From Pseudomonadota bacterium (GTDB lineage Bacteria; Pseudomonadota; Gammaproteobacteria; Steroidobacterales; Steroidobacteraceae): a stretch of DNA of 6,396 bases. The stretch is from the NCBI GenBank assembly GCA_021820785.1, contig JAKADE010000171.1, positions 1-6,396 of the forward strand, in the 5' to 3' direction. Under the pieces are notes generated by a model. It worked only from the letters and a program-made list of their open reading frames with translations, did not search any database and had not been told where the DNA came from. A program made the position numbers and the translations under genes. Positions 1 through 5,186 of the stretch are shown in pieces. Each line of letters begins with the position of its first letter. Positions within the stretch are counted from its first letter, which is position 1.

Positions 1-15
1 GCATACAGCGAGCAG
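1..15. repeat. Direct repeat copy A (truncated by window start), candidate integrase arm site
   Basis: The first 15 bases match the last 15 positions of the 22-bp repeat at 189-210 with one difference (C for T at position 6). They end in AGCGAGCAG, like the other two copies. The left half presumably lies before the window. This copy lies on the opposite side of the tRNA fragment (77-121) from copies B and C, about 60 bp from it. Arm-type sites in paired direct repeats on both sides of a core are typical of tyrosine-recombinase attP sites; assigning that role here is inference. Confidence 0.5.
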
Positions 16-76
16 CAGGTGCCAAAACGCACCGCGTCCTCACCCAAATCACGAGGATTCCTCTTCCGTCACGACG

Positions 77-121
77 TTGACATGGCAGGGGTCACAGGTT
101 CAATCCCTGTCGCGCCCACCA
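77..121 (+). other. tRNA-Val(GAC) 3' fragment, attachment-site core
   Basis: This stretch matches the 3' part of a tRNA-Val gene. It starts at the anticodon loop TTGACAT (77-83, anticodon GAC at 79-81) and continues through the 3' anticodon strand, a variable region, and a T arm with stem ACAGG/CCTGT around loop TTCAATC. It then has the 3' acceptor strand CGCGCCC (111-117), discriminator A118 and encoded CCA at 119-121. The five bases before the loop (CGACG) do not pair with GGCAG after it, and no 5' tRNA half precedes it, so this is not a functional tRNA gene. A tRNA fragment starting exactly at the anticodon loop is the usual footprint of tyrosine integrases that recombine there. With repeats on both sides it resembles an attP core. 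The integrase gene is not in the window. Confidence 0.75.
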
Positions 122-188
122 CTCAAACCCCTCAAATCACACCGTTTTTCGAACGACGCTGCGATCACGTCTCCCGCCGCGAGGTTCG

Positions 189-210
189 CCAGCGAGCATA
201 TAGCGAGCAG
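189..210. repeat. Direct repeat copy B, two AGCGAGCA units 11 bp apart
   Basis: AGCGAGCA at 191-198 is followed by TAT and then AGCGAGCAG at 202-210, so the unit repeats with an 11-bp period, about one helical turn. It lies 68 bp beyond the CCA end of the tRNA fragment. The spacing suggests two protein monomers bound on the same DNA face, as at integrase arm sites, Xis sites or replication iterons. Which of these applies cannot be read from the sequence. Confidence 0.6.
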
Positions 211-345
211 CGTACGCCTTGTTTCCTGCGGTTCTCAGCCGATGGAAAGCAGAGCGAACATCGACATCGAGGTGATGTCCGGGATAGCGGGAAAGATCTA
301 GGGGATGGTCGTTCGAGGCGCGTCAGCGGCCACGACTCGGTCGCA

Positions 346-363
346 GGTTCCGGCTTAGGAACC
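346..363. repeat. Perfect hairpin GGTTCC/GGAACC next to repeat C
   Basis: GGTTCC (346-351) pairs perfectly with GGAACC (358-363) around a six-base loop. It ends three bases before repeat copy C. On the minus strand the loop carries the stop codon TAA that closes the frame-broken stretch 355-843. There is no T tract on either side, so it is not a classic terminator. It could be an operator or a structural part of the attachment region. Confidence 0.35.
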
Positions 364-365
364 AG

Positions 366-387
366 CCAGCGAGCAACCAGCGAGCAG
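366..387. repeat. Direct repeat copy C, two AGCGAGCA units 11 bp apart
   Basis: AGCGAGCA at 368-375 is followed by ACC and then AGCGAGCAG at 379-387. It has the same 11-bp period as copy B and differs from it only in the three spacer bases. It starts 177 bp after copy B and three bases after the hairpin at 346-363. A shorter match, AGCGAGC at 515-521, may be a degenerate single unit or chance. Confidence 0.6.
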
Positions 388-457
388 GTGCAGCCTATCG
401 ATCTTGCCGTCGAGAGGTCGACTAGGGGCGGTCACGGACGACAGAACGGTTACCCCC

Positions 458-476
458 ACGGTCCTTCCCAGACCGT
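458..476. repeat. Hairpin ACGGTC/GACCGT
   Basis: A perfect six-base stem (458-463 with 471-476) surrounds a seven-base loop, inside the region without a confident gene. There is no T tract. It may be a small structural or operator element, or chance in GC-rich DNA. Confidence 0.25.
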
Positions 477-927
477 CTATCGGGCCCGCCACCTTCACAG
501 TCTCCGGCCCCCGCAGCGAGCGCCGGCCGTGACGCCGCGCATGCCGACGCGTGGTTGCACGCGACGCACGACAGGACGAGCACCAACACGGTCTTCGGCA
601 CCGTCTCCCGAGCGTCCGAGATGACCTCGGCGCCGTTGGCGCTCCAGATCATCTCGTTGGGCGCTCCCCGATGAACGGTCGATAGACCGCCGCGTCCATG
701 ATATGCGCTCCACCATCGAGTGCCACGTTGAGGACCAATGCCGGGGGTCGACGTGCGGTCGCGCGCGAAGCTGTGCCGATGTTCGAGATGGTCATCCCCA
801 CGGTCACCGAGACCGTCTTCGGAGCGTTTCCCCGACGATTCTCTTATCGCGCCGCGCGTCACAGAGGATCGTCTACGACGCTGCGATGGACGGTTCCCGA
901 GAACGGATACCGGCGTCGGTCATGGTT

Positions 928-956
928 GGTGATGATCGTGTCCGTCGGCGATCACC
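928..956. terminator. Weak hairpin just beyond the helicase stop codon
   Basis: GATCG (934-938) pairs with CGATC (949-953) around a ten-base loop. A further GGT/ACC pairing (928-930 with 954-956) sits outside a three-base bulge. It starts about 30 bases after the helicase stop in the direction of transcription. No T tract follows, so intrinsic termination is doubtful. It may only stabilise the 3' end of the mRNA. Confidence 0.2.
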
Positions 957-985
957 GCTTGTCCCGGGGACCGCCTCGGGTGCTG

Positions 986-3535
986 CTACGCGGCCTTCTG
1001 CGGGTGAGTCTCGACTTGGACCCGCGTGTACGAGAGCGACGCGAGCCTTGCGTTCGACCATTCGCGGATGGTCTCGCCCATCGAGACAGCGTACTGCGGC
1101 GCCTGTTCTGTGGCCGCGTGACACCGATTCCTGCGTGTCTCGGCGAGATCGATGATCGCCGTGGTGGCCGTCGGTTCGTCCGTGAAGTCCTCGGCGTCCT
1201 TCTCGTGGTTGACCGGGGCCTGCATCCCCGTGACCTCGAAGCACGCCAGCGGGCCGTGCACCTGTTCGAGTTGGTCACGCAGCCAATCGATGCGACCCGG
1301 CATGCACAGCGCCTCGCGCTTCTTCTGGCGTGCGCCCCGGGCCTGATACCGGATCAGGAATGCAGACGGGGACAAATCCATATAAGTAGTAATTATAGGG
1401 GTTTGTCCCCGTGTGACCTGCGCGCGCCGCAGCGCCTTCTTCGCGGCCTCCTCGGAACAGAACAGGTCCGGATAGACACGGCAGGCGTCCGAAGGCGACA
1501 GGAGCGCCGCACCGCGCCCGAGCATCTTCTCGACGACATCCGGTGTGATCTCGCGCCACGACGTCAACGTATCCACCGAGAACGGCAGGACGACATCGTT
1601 GAGCACGAAGATGCGTGCCGGATTGTCCGCCGTTCGGTTGACGCCGCGAGCACGCCCGACCGCCTGAATCACTTCTGCGTCCGTGATCGCGCGCCGGATG
1701 CTTTCGAGTGAGGGATCGACGAAACCCTTCCGAGACATCGGTTCGCCGCGACCATCACGCATCAGGATGTAATCGACGACGTCCGTCAGCTCGGTGATCT
1801 CGGGATGCATACCGGTCAGCGCGACCGCATGGTCACGGTGAGTATGTTCCGTCGCGAGCGGTCGGCCGATCACGAATAGGCAGTCGACTGAGCCGAAAGA
1901 ATCGAGACCGGCGATAGCATTGAAATGTGCCACATCGACGCCGGGGATGCCGGCGAATTCGGCTTCTGCGCCGTGATACGTGATCACCAAGCCGGTGCCG
2001 TCACCCACCTGCAGCCGAATGTAATCCCGGATGTTACGGATGCGACGAGCGCGCCGTCTATCCTCGGCGGTGCCCCCCTCGGTAGGAAGCACGGACGTCT
2101 TGCCAAATCCGCCTGTGGGGAGACCTTTCTTGTCGACCGTCGGGAGCACTTGCGTCACATGCTGATGCGGCGTGGCGGCGCGCAATGAGGCCGTCAGACG
2201 CATGTGCGGAAGGAAAGCCCTGACCTGATCGAGGGCCAGTGTCGCATCGAGGTGCAGGATGGGAAGCCTCGCGATGTCTTCATGGACCTGACGCCGCCCG
2301 TACAGGGCTAGCTTCGCCTGCACGCCCGACGAGCTACGTTGCTCGATCTTCTGCAGCCGACCGTCCTCGGCGCCGGAGAGCATCGCCTCGATGGCACGCC
2401 ACATCTCTGCACGGCGCGAGAGAGTGCGGTTCACAGCAGCCTTGTCCAAGGCCGCTTCCCGATCCGCGGCGCTCATCGTCGGCCGGAGTAGGCGTGTCGT
2501 GTCCACCTTGCGCGCCCACTCCAGCTTGGCTGCCGCCTGCGCGTCGGCGATGGTCAGCAGGCCGTTGAAGGATGCGGAGGTTAGGAACTCATTGTCGGCC
2601 GCGGCGGCCGCTGCACGCTCGACGATGGTGCACCAGCCATAGAGCTTGTTGGTCCCACTCGGATCGGTGGCGCCGTTCGCGAGGACCGGATTGCGCCGGA
2701 TATCGGAGGCGAGCGATGAAAGGGAAATGTCACGCTTCTTTTGCACGCCACGCTGCCAGAACCCTTCGTCTACGACCACGAAACCGAAATCGCTGACCGA
2801 GATCGGGATCGGCACAAACAGCGCGTTGTTGGCAGCGATGATGACGTCGGCGGATGCGGCGGCTTGCTTCTGCTGCAAGTACTGACAGCCACCCCGAAAC
2901 GGGCACTGCGGCCCCCCCTGAGTGCCGCAGACAGTCTTTCCCACGTCGGCGTGGACGGCTTGCGCTTCATTGATCGCGTCGAGGTCACGACACATTGTCT
3001 GACCCGACACGGGATCAATGGTATCGCGACCGCGCCAGACGACAGCCTTGATCCCGAGCAGCCTGAACTCCTTCAGTGTCTCATCCGCGAGCCTATGGTG
3101 GGGCACGAGCCAGAGCACCCGGTGCGGGCTCCCGGCCGCGCGCGCCTCAGATATGAAGCGGTGCACCTCTCGTCGCACGGCGGAGGATTTTCCAAGGCCG
3201 ACATCGACGTGCATGGCGAAATGAAGACCGGCTGCGCCGGCGTCACCGCTTCCGCTTCGGTGCCACGTCAGAATTTTGTCGATGACGTTCTGGATCTCCC
3301 GCACCATTTTGACGCGGACCGCCGCCGCGCTGGCAAGAGCCGGTTCGTGGCGCGGTCCATGGAAACCCGGCACCCGGAGTTTGGCGCACAGAGCGTGGAT
3401 CGGCCAGTTGGCCGGGTTCCGGGCTTCCAGCCGCGCGTTGACGGCTGCGGGGTCGATGACCGCACCGGCATTCGCTTTCGCGACGATCTGATCGCAGACC
3501 GCCGCGATGTGCTTCTCGTACTGCTCCGGGGTCAT
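986..3535 (-). CDS. Superfamily 2 helicase-like protein with XPD/DinG-type cysteine motif
   Basis: This 849-aa protein is probably an ATP-driven DNA helicase acting with the primase encoded just upstream. Walker A is D-V-G-L-G-K-S-S at residues 111-118. Four cysteines at C182, C203, C211 and C217 lie between Walker A and Walker B, as in the iron-sulphur domain of XPD/DinG helicases, and are followed by A-D-V-I-I-A-A-N-N-A-L-F (229-240). Walker B is V-V-V-D-E-G-F-W (253-260), with DEGF in place of DEAH. L-D-A-T-L (429-433), a motif V-like stretch around 535-559 and Q-A-V-G-R-A-R-G-V-N-R-T (624-635, motif VI) complete the second RecA-like domain. I chose ATG 3535; an in-frame TTG one codon earlier is less likely. 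The start overlaps the primase stop (TGATG), which implies coupled translation. Residues about 708-724 are encoded by a strong hairpin. Residues 530-551 are duplicated in inverted orientation at the window end. The cluster assignment is inferred from cysteine order only. Confidence 0.85.
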   Translation of the reverse strand: MTPEQYEKHIAAVCDQIVAKANAGAVIDPAAVNARLEARNPANWPIHALCAKLRVPGFHGPRHEPALASAAAVRVKMVREIQNVIDKILTWHRSGSGDAGAAGLHFAMHVDVGLGKSSAVRREVHRFISEARAAGSPHRVLWLVPHHRLADETLKEFRLLGIKAVVWRGRDTIDPVSGQTMCRDLDAINEAQAVHADVGKTVCGTQGGPQCPFRGGCQYLQQKQAAASADVIIAANNALFVPIPISVSDFGFVVVDEGFWQRGVQKKRDISLSSLASDIRRNPVLANGATDPSGTNKLYGWCTIVERAAAAAADNEFLTSASFNGLLTIADAQAAAKLEWARKVDTTRLLRPTMSAADREAALDKAAVNRTLSRRAEMWRAIEAMLSGAEDGRLQKIEQRSSSGVQAKLALYGRRQVHEDIARLPILHLDATLALDQVRAFLPHMRLTASLRAATPHQHVTQVLPTVDKKGLPTGGFGKTSVLPTEGGTAEDRRRARRIRNIRDYIRLQVGDGTGLVITYHGAEAEFAGIPGVDVAHFNAIAGLDSFGSVDCLFVIGRPLATEHTHRDHAVALTGMHPEITELTDVVDYILMRDGRGEPMSRKGFVDPSLESIRRAITDAEVIQAVGRARGVNRTADNPARIFVLNDVVLPFSVDTLTSWREITPDVVEKMLGRGAALLSPSDACRVYPDLFCSEEAAKKALRRAQVTRGQTPIITTYMDLSPSAFLIRYQARGARQKKREALCMPGRIDWLRDQLEQVHGPLACFEVTGMQAPVNHEKDAEDFTDEPTATTAIIDLAETRRNRCHAATEQAPQYAVSMGETIREWSNARLASLSYTRVQVETHPQKAA
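1366..1412. repeat. Long near-perfect hairpin with AT-rich core inside the helicase gene
   Basis: ACGGGGACAAA (1366-1376) is the exact reverse complement of 1402-1412. Pairing continues inward through CC/GG and TATAA/TTATA to a seven-base loop at 1386-1392. The result is a 20-position stem with only two non-Watson-Crick positions: 1377/1401, a T-G wobble on the plus strand, and 1380/1398. The core is strikingly AT-rich in a GC-rich gene and forces unusual codons, including ATA, into the helicase C-terminal region. This suggests a constraint at the DNA or RNA level, such as a cruciform, a replication or primase recognition site, or a regulatory RNA structure. Its role is unknown. Confidence 0.8.
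1885..1947 (+). repeat. Inverted long-range repeat, internal copy
   Basis: These 63 bases are the exact reverse complement of 6334-6396. Here they encode helicase residues about 530-551, around the motif V-like segment. Identity stops abruptly at 1948 (T here, where the other copy predicts C). At the other end it runs to the window edge, so the true extent is unknown. Confidence 0.9.
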
Positions 3536-4623
3536 CAAAAATCGGCGTCCATGATGACCTGATCGGCGGGAACCCCGGCCGATGCCGGCGCATGTTCACG
3601 ACGGGCCGAGGAGAGCTTCGCGCGGAAGCTGGGCGTCAGGTAGGCGGGCTCGGCTTCCCTCACGCGCGTGAGAAGGTGGCCGAAATCGTGCCGCAGCGCG
3701 CCACCGTGGCGAAAGGCAAGCCATTTCTCGTCGACGGACCGGTGCCGGTAGGCTGGACTCTTGCGGCTGTACTCGTGAGCGAGATCGCGGCCACGGGCGC
3801 TGCCACCGGTCGCGCGGTAGATGGCAGACAGCACAGCGACCCAGTCATCGTAGCCCGTGTCAGCCGGGAGGTGAGCCACGATGTCGGCGACATCGTTGTC
3901 GGTGTAGTCGCTGCGCTCGCGGCCGTGCGGTGCCCACGGTTCCGGGTCTGTCGTCTTCGGCTCATCGTCGCCGATGCCGAAGATCGTGCGGCACCGGGAG
4001 AGGAACTCGGCGATCTGGACCGCCTTGATCAGAGGCAGGGTCTCACGCGGAACCCGCGCGAGACCGTCATCCGAGCGGCCCTCAGGCGTGATCCATTCGA
4101 CGACTCCGAGATCGGGATGGATGCCGTGGACCATGCACTGTTGGCCGAGGCCGAGGATTTCGACCTTGTAGCCGTCGTCCTTACCCACCTTCTGCTTTCT
4201 CGGCTCGCCTTCGGCGCGGTACAGCGCGAGATATCGAGGCGAGGTATGGCCGCGAACGCGCTTTGCCGGCGACGGTCCGAGCGTGTCGAGCAGCGCGGCC
4301 GTTACCTCGTCGGCGGCACCCGGATCATCAACGTCCACGTCGACGGCGTAGAGGCCGGCGCAGAGAATACCGGTGTTCCAGTCGCGAGCCGTGATCGGAT
4401 CGATCCACTCTGTTTGGCCAGCACGGGCGCGGGCCTTGATCGGCCAATCGTGCTCGGAGGGGACCTTCTCGGCGCTGGCGAGAGGAACTGGAAGGTAACC
4501 ACTACGAAGAATAACGGAACGGAAATGCCGCGCTTCCTCCGCCAATATCAAATGCAGTTCGGCCTCTGAAGCCGATGACAAATTTCGATCATTGTCAGCG
4601 TCGTCATAAATAGAAGTGTTCAT
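3535..4623 (-). CDS. Bifunctional DNA primase/polymerase (Prim-Pol + PriCT-2)
   Basis: This 362-aa protein is probably an archaeo-eukaryotic-type primase-polymerase that makes primers and extends them for replication of the element. The N-terminal Prim-Pol domain spans roughly residues 25-180. It has the acidic metal-binding motif A-V-D-V-D-V-D-D-P (93-101), a Y-L-A-L-Y-R strand (131-136), and K-V-E-I-L-G-L-G-Q-Q (153-162) leading into H-G-I-H-P (166-170). A PriCT-2-like C-terminal domain covers about 243-306, with D-D-W-V-A-V (259-264), the A-T-G-G turn (271-274) and W-L-A-F-R (301-305). ATG 4623 was chosen over TTG 4638 because ATG is the stronger start; ribosome-binding signals are weak for both. 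The gene starts 55 bases after the HTH gene, with a stem-loop in the gap, and its stop overlaps the helicase start. Such primases accompany helicases in phages, satellites and genomic islands. Confidence 0.88.
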   Translation of the reverse strand: MNTSIYDDADNDRNLSSASEAELHLILAEEARHFRSVILRSGYLPVPLASAEKVPSEHDWPIKARARAGQTEWIDPITARDWNTGILCAGLYAVDVDVDDPGAADEVTAALLDTLGPSPAKRVRGHTSPRYLALYRAEGEPRKQKVGKDDGYKVEILGLGQQCMVHGIHPDLGVVEWITPEGRSDDGLARVPRETLPLIKAVQIAEFLSRCRTIFGIGDDEPKTTDPEPWAPHGRERSDYTDNDVADIVAHLPADTGYDDWVAVLSAIYRATGGSARGRDLAHEYSRKSPAYRHRSVDEKWLAFRHGGALRHDFGHLLTRVREAEPAYLTPSFRAKLSSARREHAPASAGVPADQVIMDADF

Positions 4624-4644
4624 CAAAATAATGCCCAATCAATG

Positions 4645-4668
4645 CGCCCGGCGTGTCTGCGCCGGGCG
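4645..4668 (-). promoter_or_regulatory. Perfect stem-loop between the HTH and Prim-Pol genes
   Basis: CGCCCGGCG (4645-4653) pairs perfectly with CGCCGGGCG (4660-4668) around a six-base loop. One wobble and one A-T pair extend it outward. In the minus-strand transcript it lies ten bases after the HTH stop codon and 21 bases before the Prim-Pol start. No T tract follows directly. It therefore looks more like an attenuator, an mRNA processing or stability element, or a structure that sets the ratio of the two proteins, than a full terminator. Confidence 0.6.
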
Positions 4669-4678
4669 TAGTCTTCTG

Positions 4679-4903
4679 TCAGTTCGTTTCGAAAAAGCCG
4701 CTCGTGGCTGTACGCTTGGGGACAGTGTACCCGGCGTCGATCCACGCTTGCACTTCGGTCGCGTCGTACCGAATCAGCCGCCCAACGCGGTAGAACGGCG
4801 GTCCGTAACCACGGGCCGCAGCGTTATCCAGCGTTGAACGAGAAATTCCCAAAATTTGGGACAAATCGTCCCGCGTGAGCCAATTCGTATTTCTGAAATC
4901 CAT
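4679..4903 (-). CDS. AlpA/excisionase-like helix-turn-helix protein
   Basis: This 74-aa DNA-binding protein has the MerR/HTH_17 layout. W-L-T-R-D-D-L-S-Q-I-L-G-I-S (8-21) with R-S-T-L-D-N (22-27) forms the helix-turn-helix. G-P-P-F-Y-R-V-G-R-L-I-R-Y (34-46) forms the wing, and D-A-T-E-V-Q-A-W-I-D-A (47-57) the closing helix. The length and order fit AlpA-type regulators and small excisionases, which bend att-site DNA to direct excision and/or activate element genes. It is the first gene of a minus-strand run with Prim-Pol and helicase, so it may couple excision to replication. ATG 4903 has only a weak ribosome-binding site upstream. Inverted repeats at 4930-4947, upstream, and 4847-4861, inside the gene, are candidate binding sites for itself or a repressor. 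Excisionase versus regulator cannot be told from sequence. Confidence 0.85.
   Translation of the reverse strand: MDFRNTNWLTRDDLSQILGISRSTLDNAAARGYGPPFYRVGRLIRYDATEVQAWIDAGYTVPKRTATSGFFETN
4847..4872. promoter_or_regulatory. Two overlapping palindromes inside the HTH gene
   Basis: TCCCAAA (4847-4853) is the exact reverse complement of TTTGGGA (4855-4861) around one A. Overlapping it, GGGAC (4858-4862) and GTCCC (4868-4872) flank five bases. They sit 32-57 bases inside the HTH coding sequence, where the first encodes part of the S-Q-I-L-G-I-S helix. They could be an internal operator, but the codons themselves may produce the symmetry by chance. Confidence 0.3.
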
Positions 4904-4929
4904 CTGTCGTCTAATTCCGGCATGGTACC

Positions 4930-4947
4930 CGAGGCTGAATGGCCTCG
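4930..4947. promoter_or_regulatory. Inverted repeat upstream of the HTH gene, operator candidate
   Basis: CGAGGC (4930-4935) and GCCTCG (4942-4947) are perfect inverted repeats around a six-base spacer, starting 27 bases before the HTH start codon. An AT-rich TAAATA-like element follows further upstream on the minus strand (about 4958-4963) and could serve as a -10 box, without a convincing -35. The position suits an operator or a hairpin in the 5' leader of the replication operon. Confidence 0.4.
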
Positions 4948-5006
4948 TCCATTTCTATTTAGCTCGCGATGGCCAGAGGTATGTCGTCCTGCCCGATCTG
5001 AACTGA

Positions 5007-5186
5007 ATGCTTCAAGTGACGAAAGACCCCGGCCCCCCAAGCGGATTGGTGTGGCCATACCGGGGTCAACAGCAAGTTCAAGTTTATGTCAGTAGCCGAG
5101 CCGACACGGTGATCGCCGAGCGGGGCAGCGTGGCTCACTCACCATCGCTCAGTGAGTCGGCGGCGTCAGCCTCACGGTCGTCCTGA
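5007..5186 (+). CDS. Weak candidate small protein, 59 aa
   Basis: An ATG at 5007 opens a 59-aa frame starting M-L-Q-V-T-K-D-P-G-P-P-S-G. A plausible middle, Q-Q-Q-V-Q-V-Y-V-S-S-R-A-D-T-V-I-A-E, is followed by a serine-rich tail ending at TGA 5184-5186. There is no good ribosome-binding site. The frame runs through the hairpin at 5025-5067, which may be a terminator on the other strand. I recognise no family. It may be real, a remnant, or chance. Confidence 0.2.
   Translation: MLQVTKDPGPPSGLVWPYRGQQQVQVYVSSRADTVIAERGSVAHSPSLSESAASASRSS
5025..5067 (-). terminator. Terminator-like hairpin GACCCCGG/CCGGGGTC
   Basis: GACCCCGG (5025-5032) pairs perfectly with CCGGGGTC (5060-5067). On the minus strand the second arm is followed by TTTCG, the usual form of a short-T bacterial terminator, although the 27-base loop is long. 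It would stop minus-strand transcripts entering from the AT-rich zone before the HTH promoter and so insulate the replication operon. Confidence 0.4.

Larger units (their letters stand above)
355..843 (-). pseudogene. Possible frame-broken coding stretch, product unknown
   Basis: Three successive minus-strand frames read like pieces of one protein. Frame 1 runs from 843 to its TGA at 649-651; it has a candidate ATG at 795 and contains M-T-I-S-N-I-G-T-A-S. Frame 2 (652 to the stop at 422-424) starts M-I-W-S-A-N-G-A-E-V-I-S. Frame 3 contains G-P-E-T-V-K-V-A-G-P-I-D and ends with TAA at 355-357. The first change would be mended by one more G in the run at 666-669, the second by one fewer G in the run at 508-512. 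The mended reading has high third-position GC, about nine codons in ten in the middle part, and recurring K/R-T-V-x-V strand-like segments, as in a beta-rich protein. I recognise no family. It may be a decayed gene, sequencing indels, or a GC-rich illusion. Two intact genes downstream argue against general sequencing error. Confidence 0.25.
122..985. other. Intergenic or decayed region between attachment site and helicase gene
   Basis: This stretch of about 860 bases has no intact gene I can support. Reading frames on both strands are short or have arginine-rich, low-complexity translations. It holds repeat copies B and C (189-210, 366-387), hairpins at 346-363 and 458-476, a weaker hairpin at 928-956 just after the helicase stop codon, and the frame-broken minus-strand stretch described separately (355-843). 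A plus-strand frame ending at 301 (TAG) reads plausibly from about 135 (with S-N-D-A-A-I-T-S-P-A-A-R) but has no credible start site. The repeats and hairpins fit an att/regulatory zone; the rest may be degraded coding sequence. Confidence 0.5.

Noticed and set aside
77..121. Functional tRNA-Val gene
   Set aside because: The 5' half, including the D arm and the 5' anticodon strand, is missing; the bases before the anticodon loop cannot form the stem.
1..387. CRISPR array
   Set aside because: The repeats are too short (22 bp), too few and irregularly spaced (177-195 bp), and no cas genes are present.
19..624. Plus-strand open frame of 201 codons
   Set aside because: It runs through the tRNA fragment and the direct repeats and has a low-complexity, arginine/serine-rich translation without a start signal.
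153..887. 13-bp direct repeat (153-165 and 875-887)
   Set aside because: One match of this length is within chance expectation for a GC-rich window of this size, and nothing around it is shared.
698..1711. Plus-strand open frame of 337 codons
   Set aside because: Most of it is antisense to the C-terminal part of the helicase gene. Its translation is arginine-rich with no motif, as expected for the opposite strand of a GC-rich gene.
2741..3562. Plus-strand open frame of 273 codons
   Set aside because: It lies entirely opposite the helicase N-terminal half, which has clear Walker and cysteine motifs. The plus-strand product shows no domain.
3592..4569. Plus-strand open frame of 325 codons
   Set aside because: It is antisense to the Prim-Pol gene, whose catalytic and PriCT-2 motifs are recognisable. 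The frame is open because of GC-rich codon structure.
1369..4867. Shared 10-mer GGGACAAATC at 1369-1378 and 4858-4867
   Set aside because: It is tempting because both copies lie in palindromes, but many 10-mers are shared by chance in 6.4 kb and the flanks differ.
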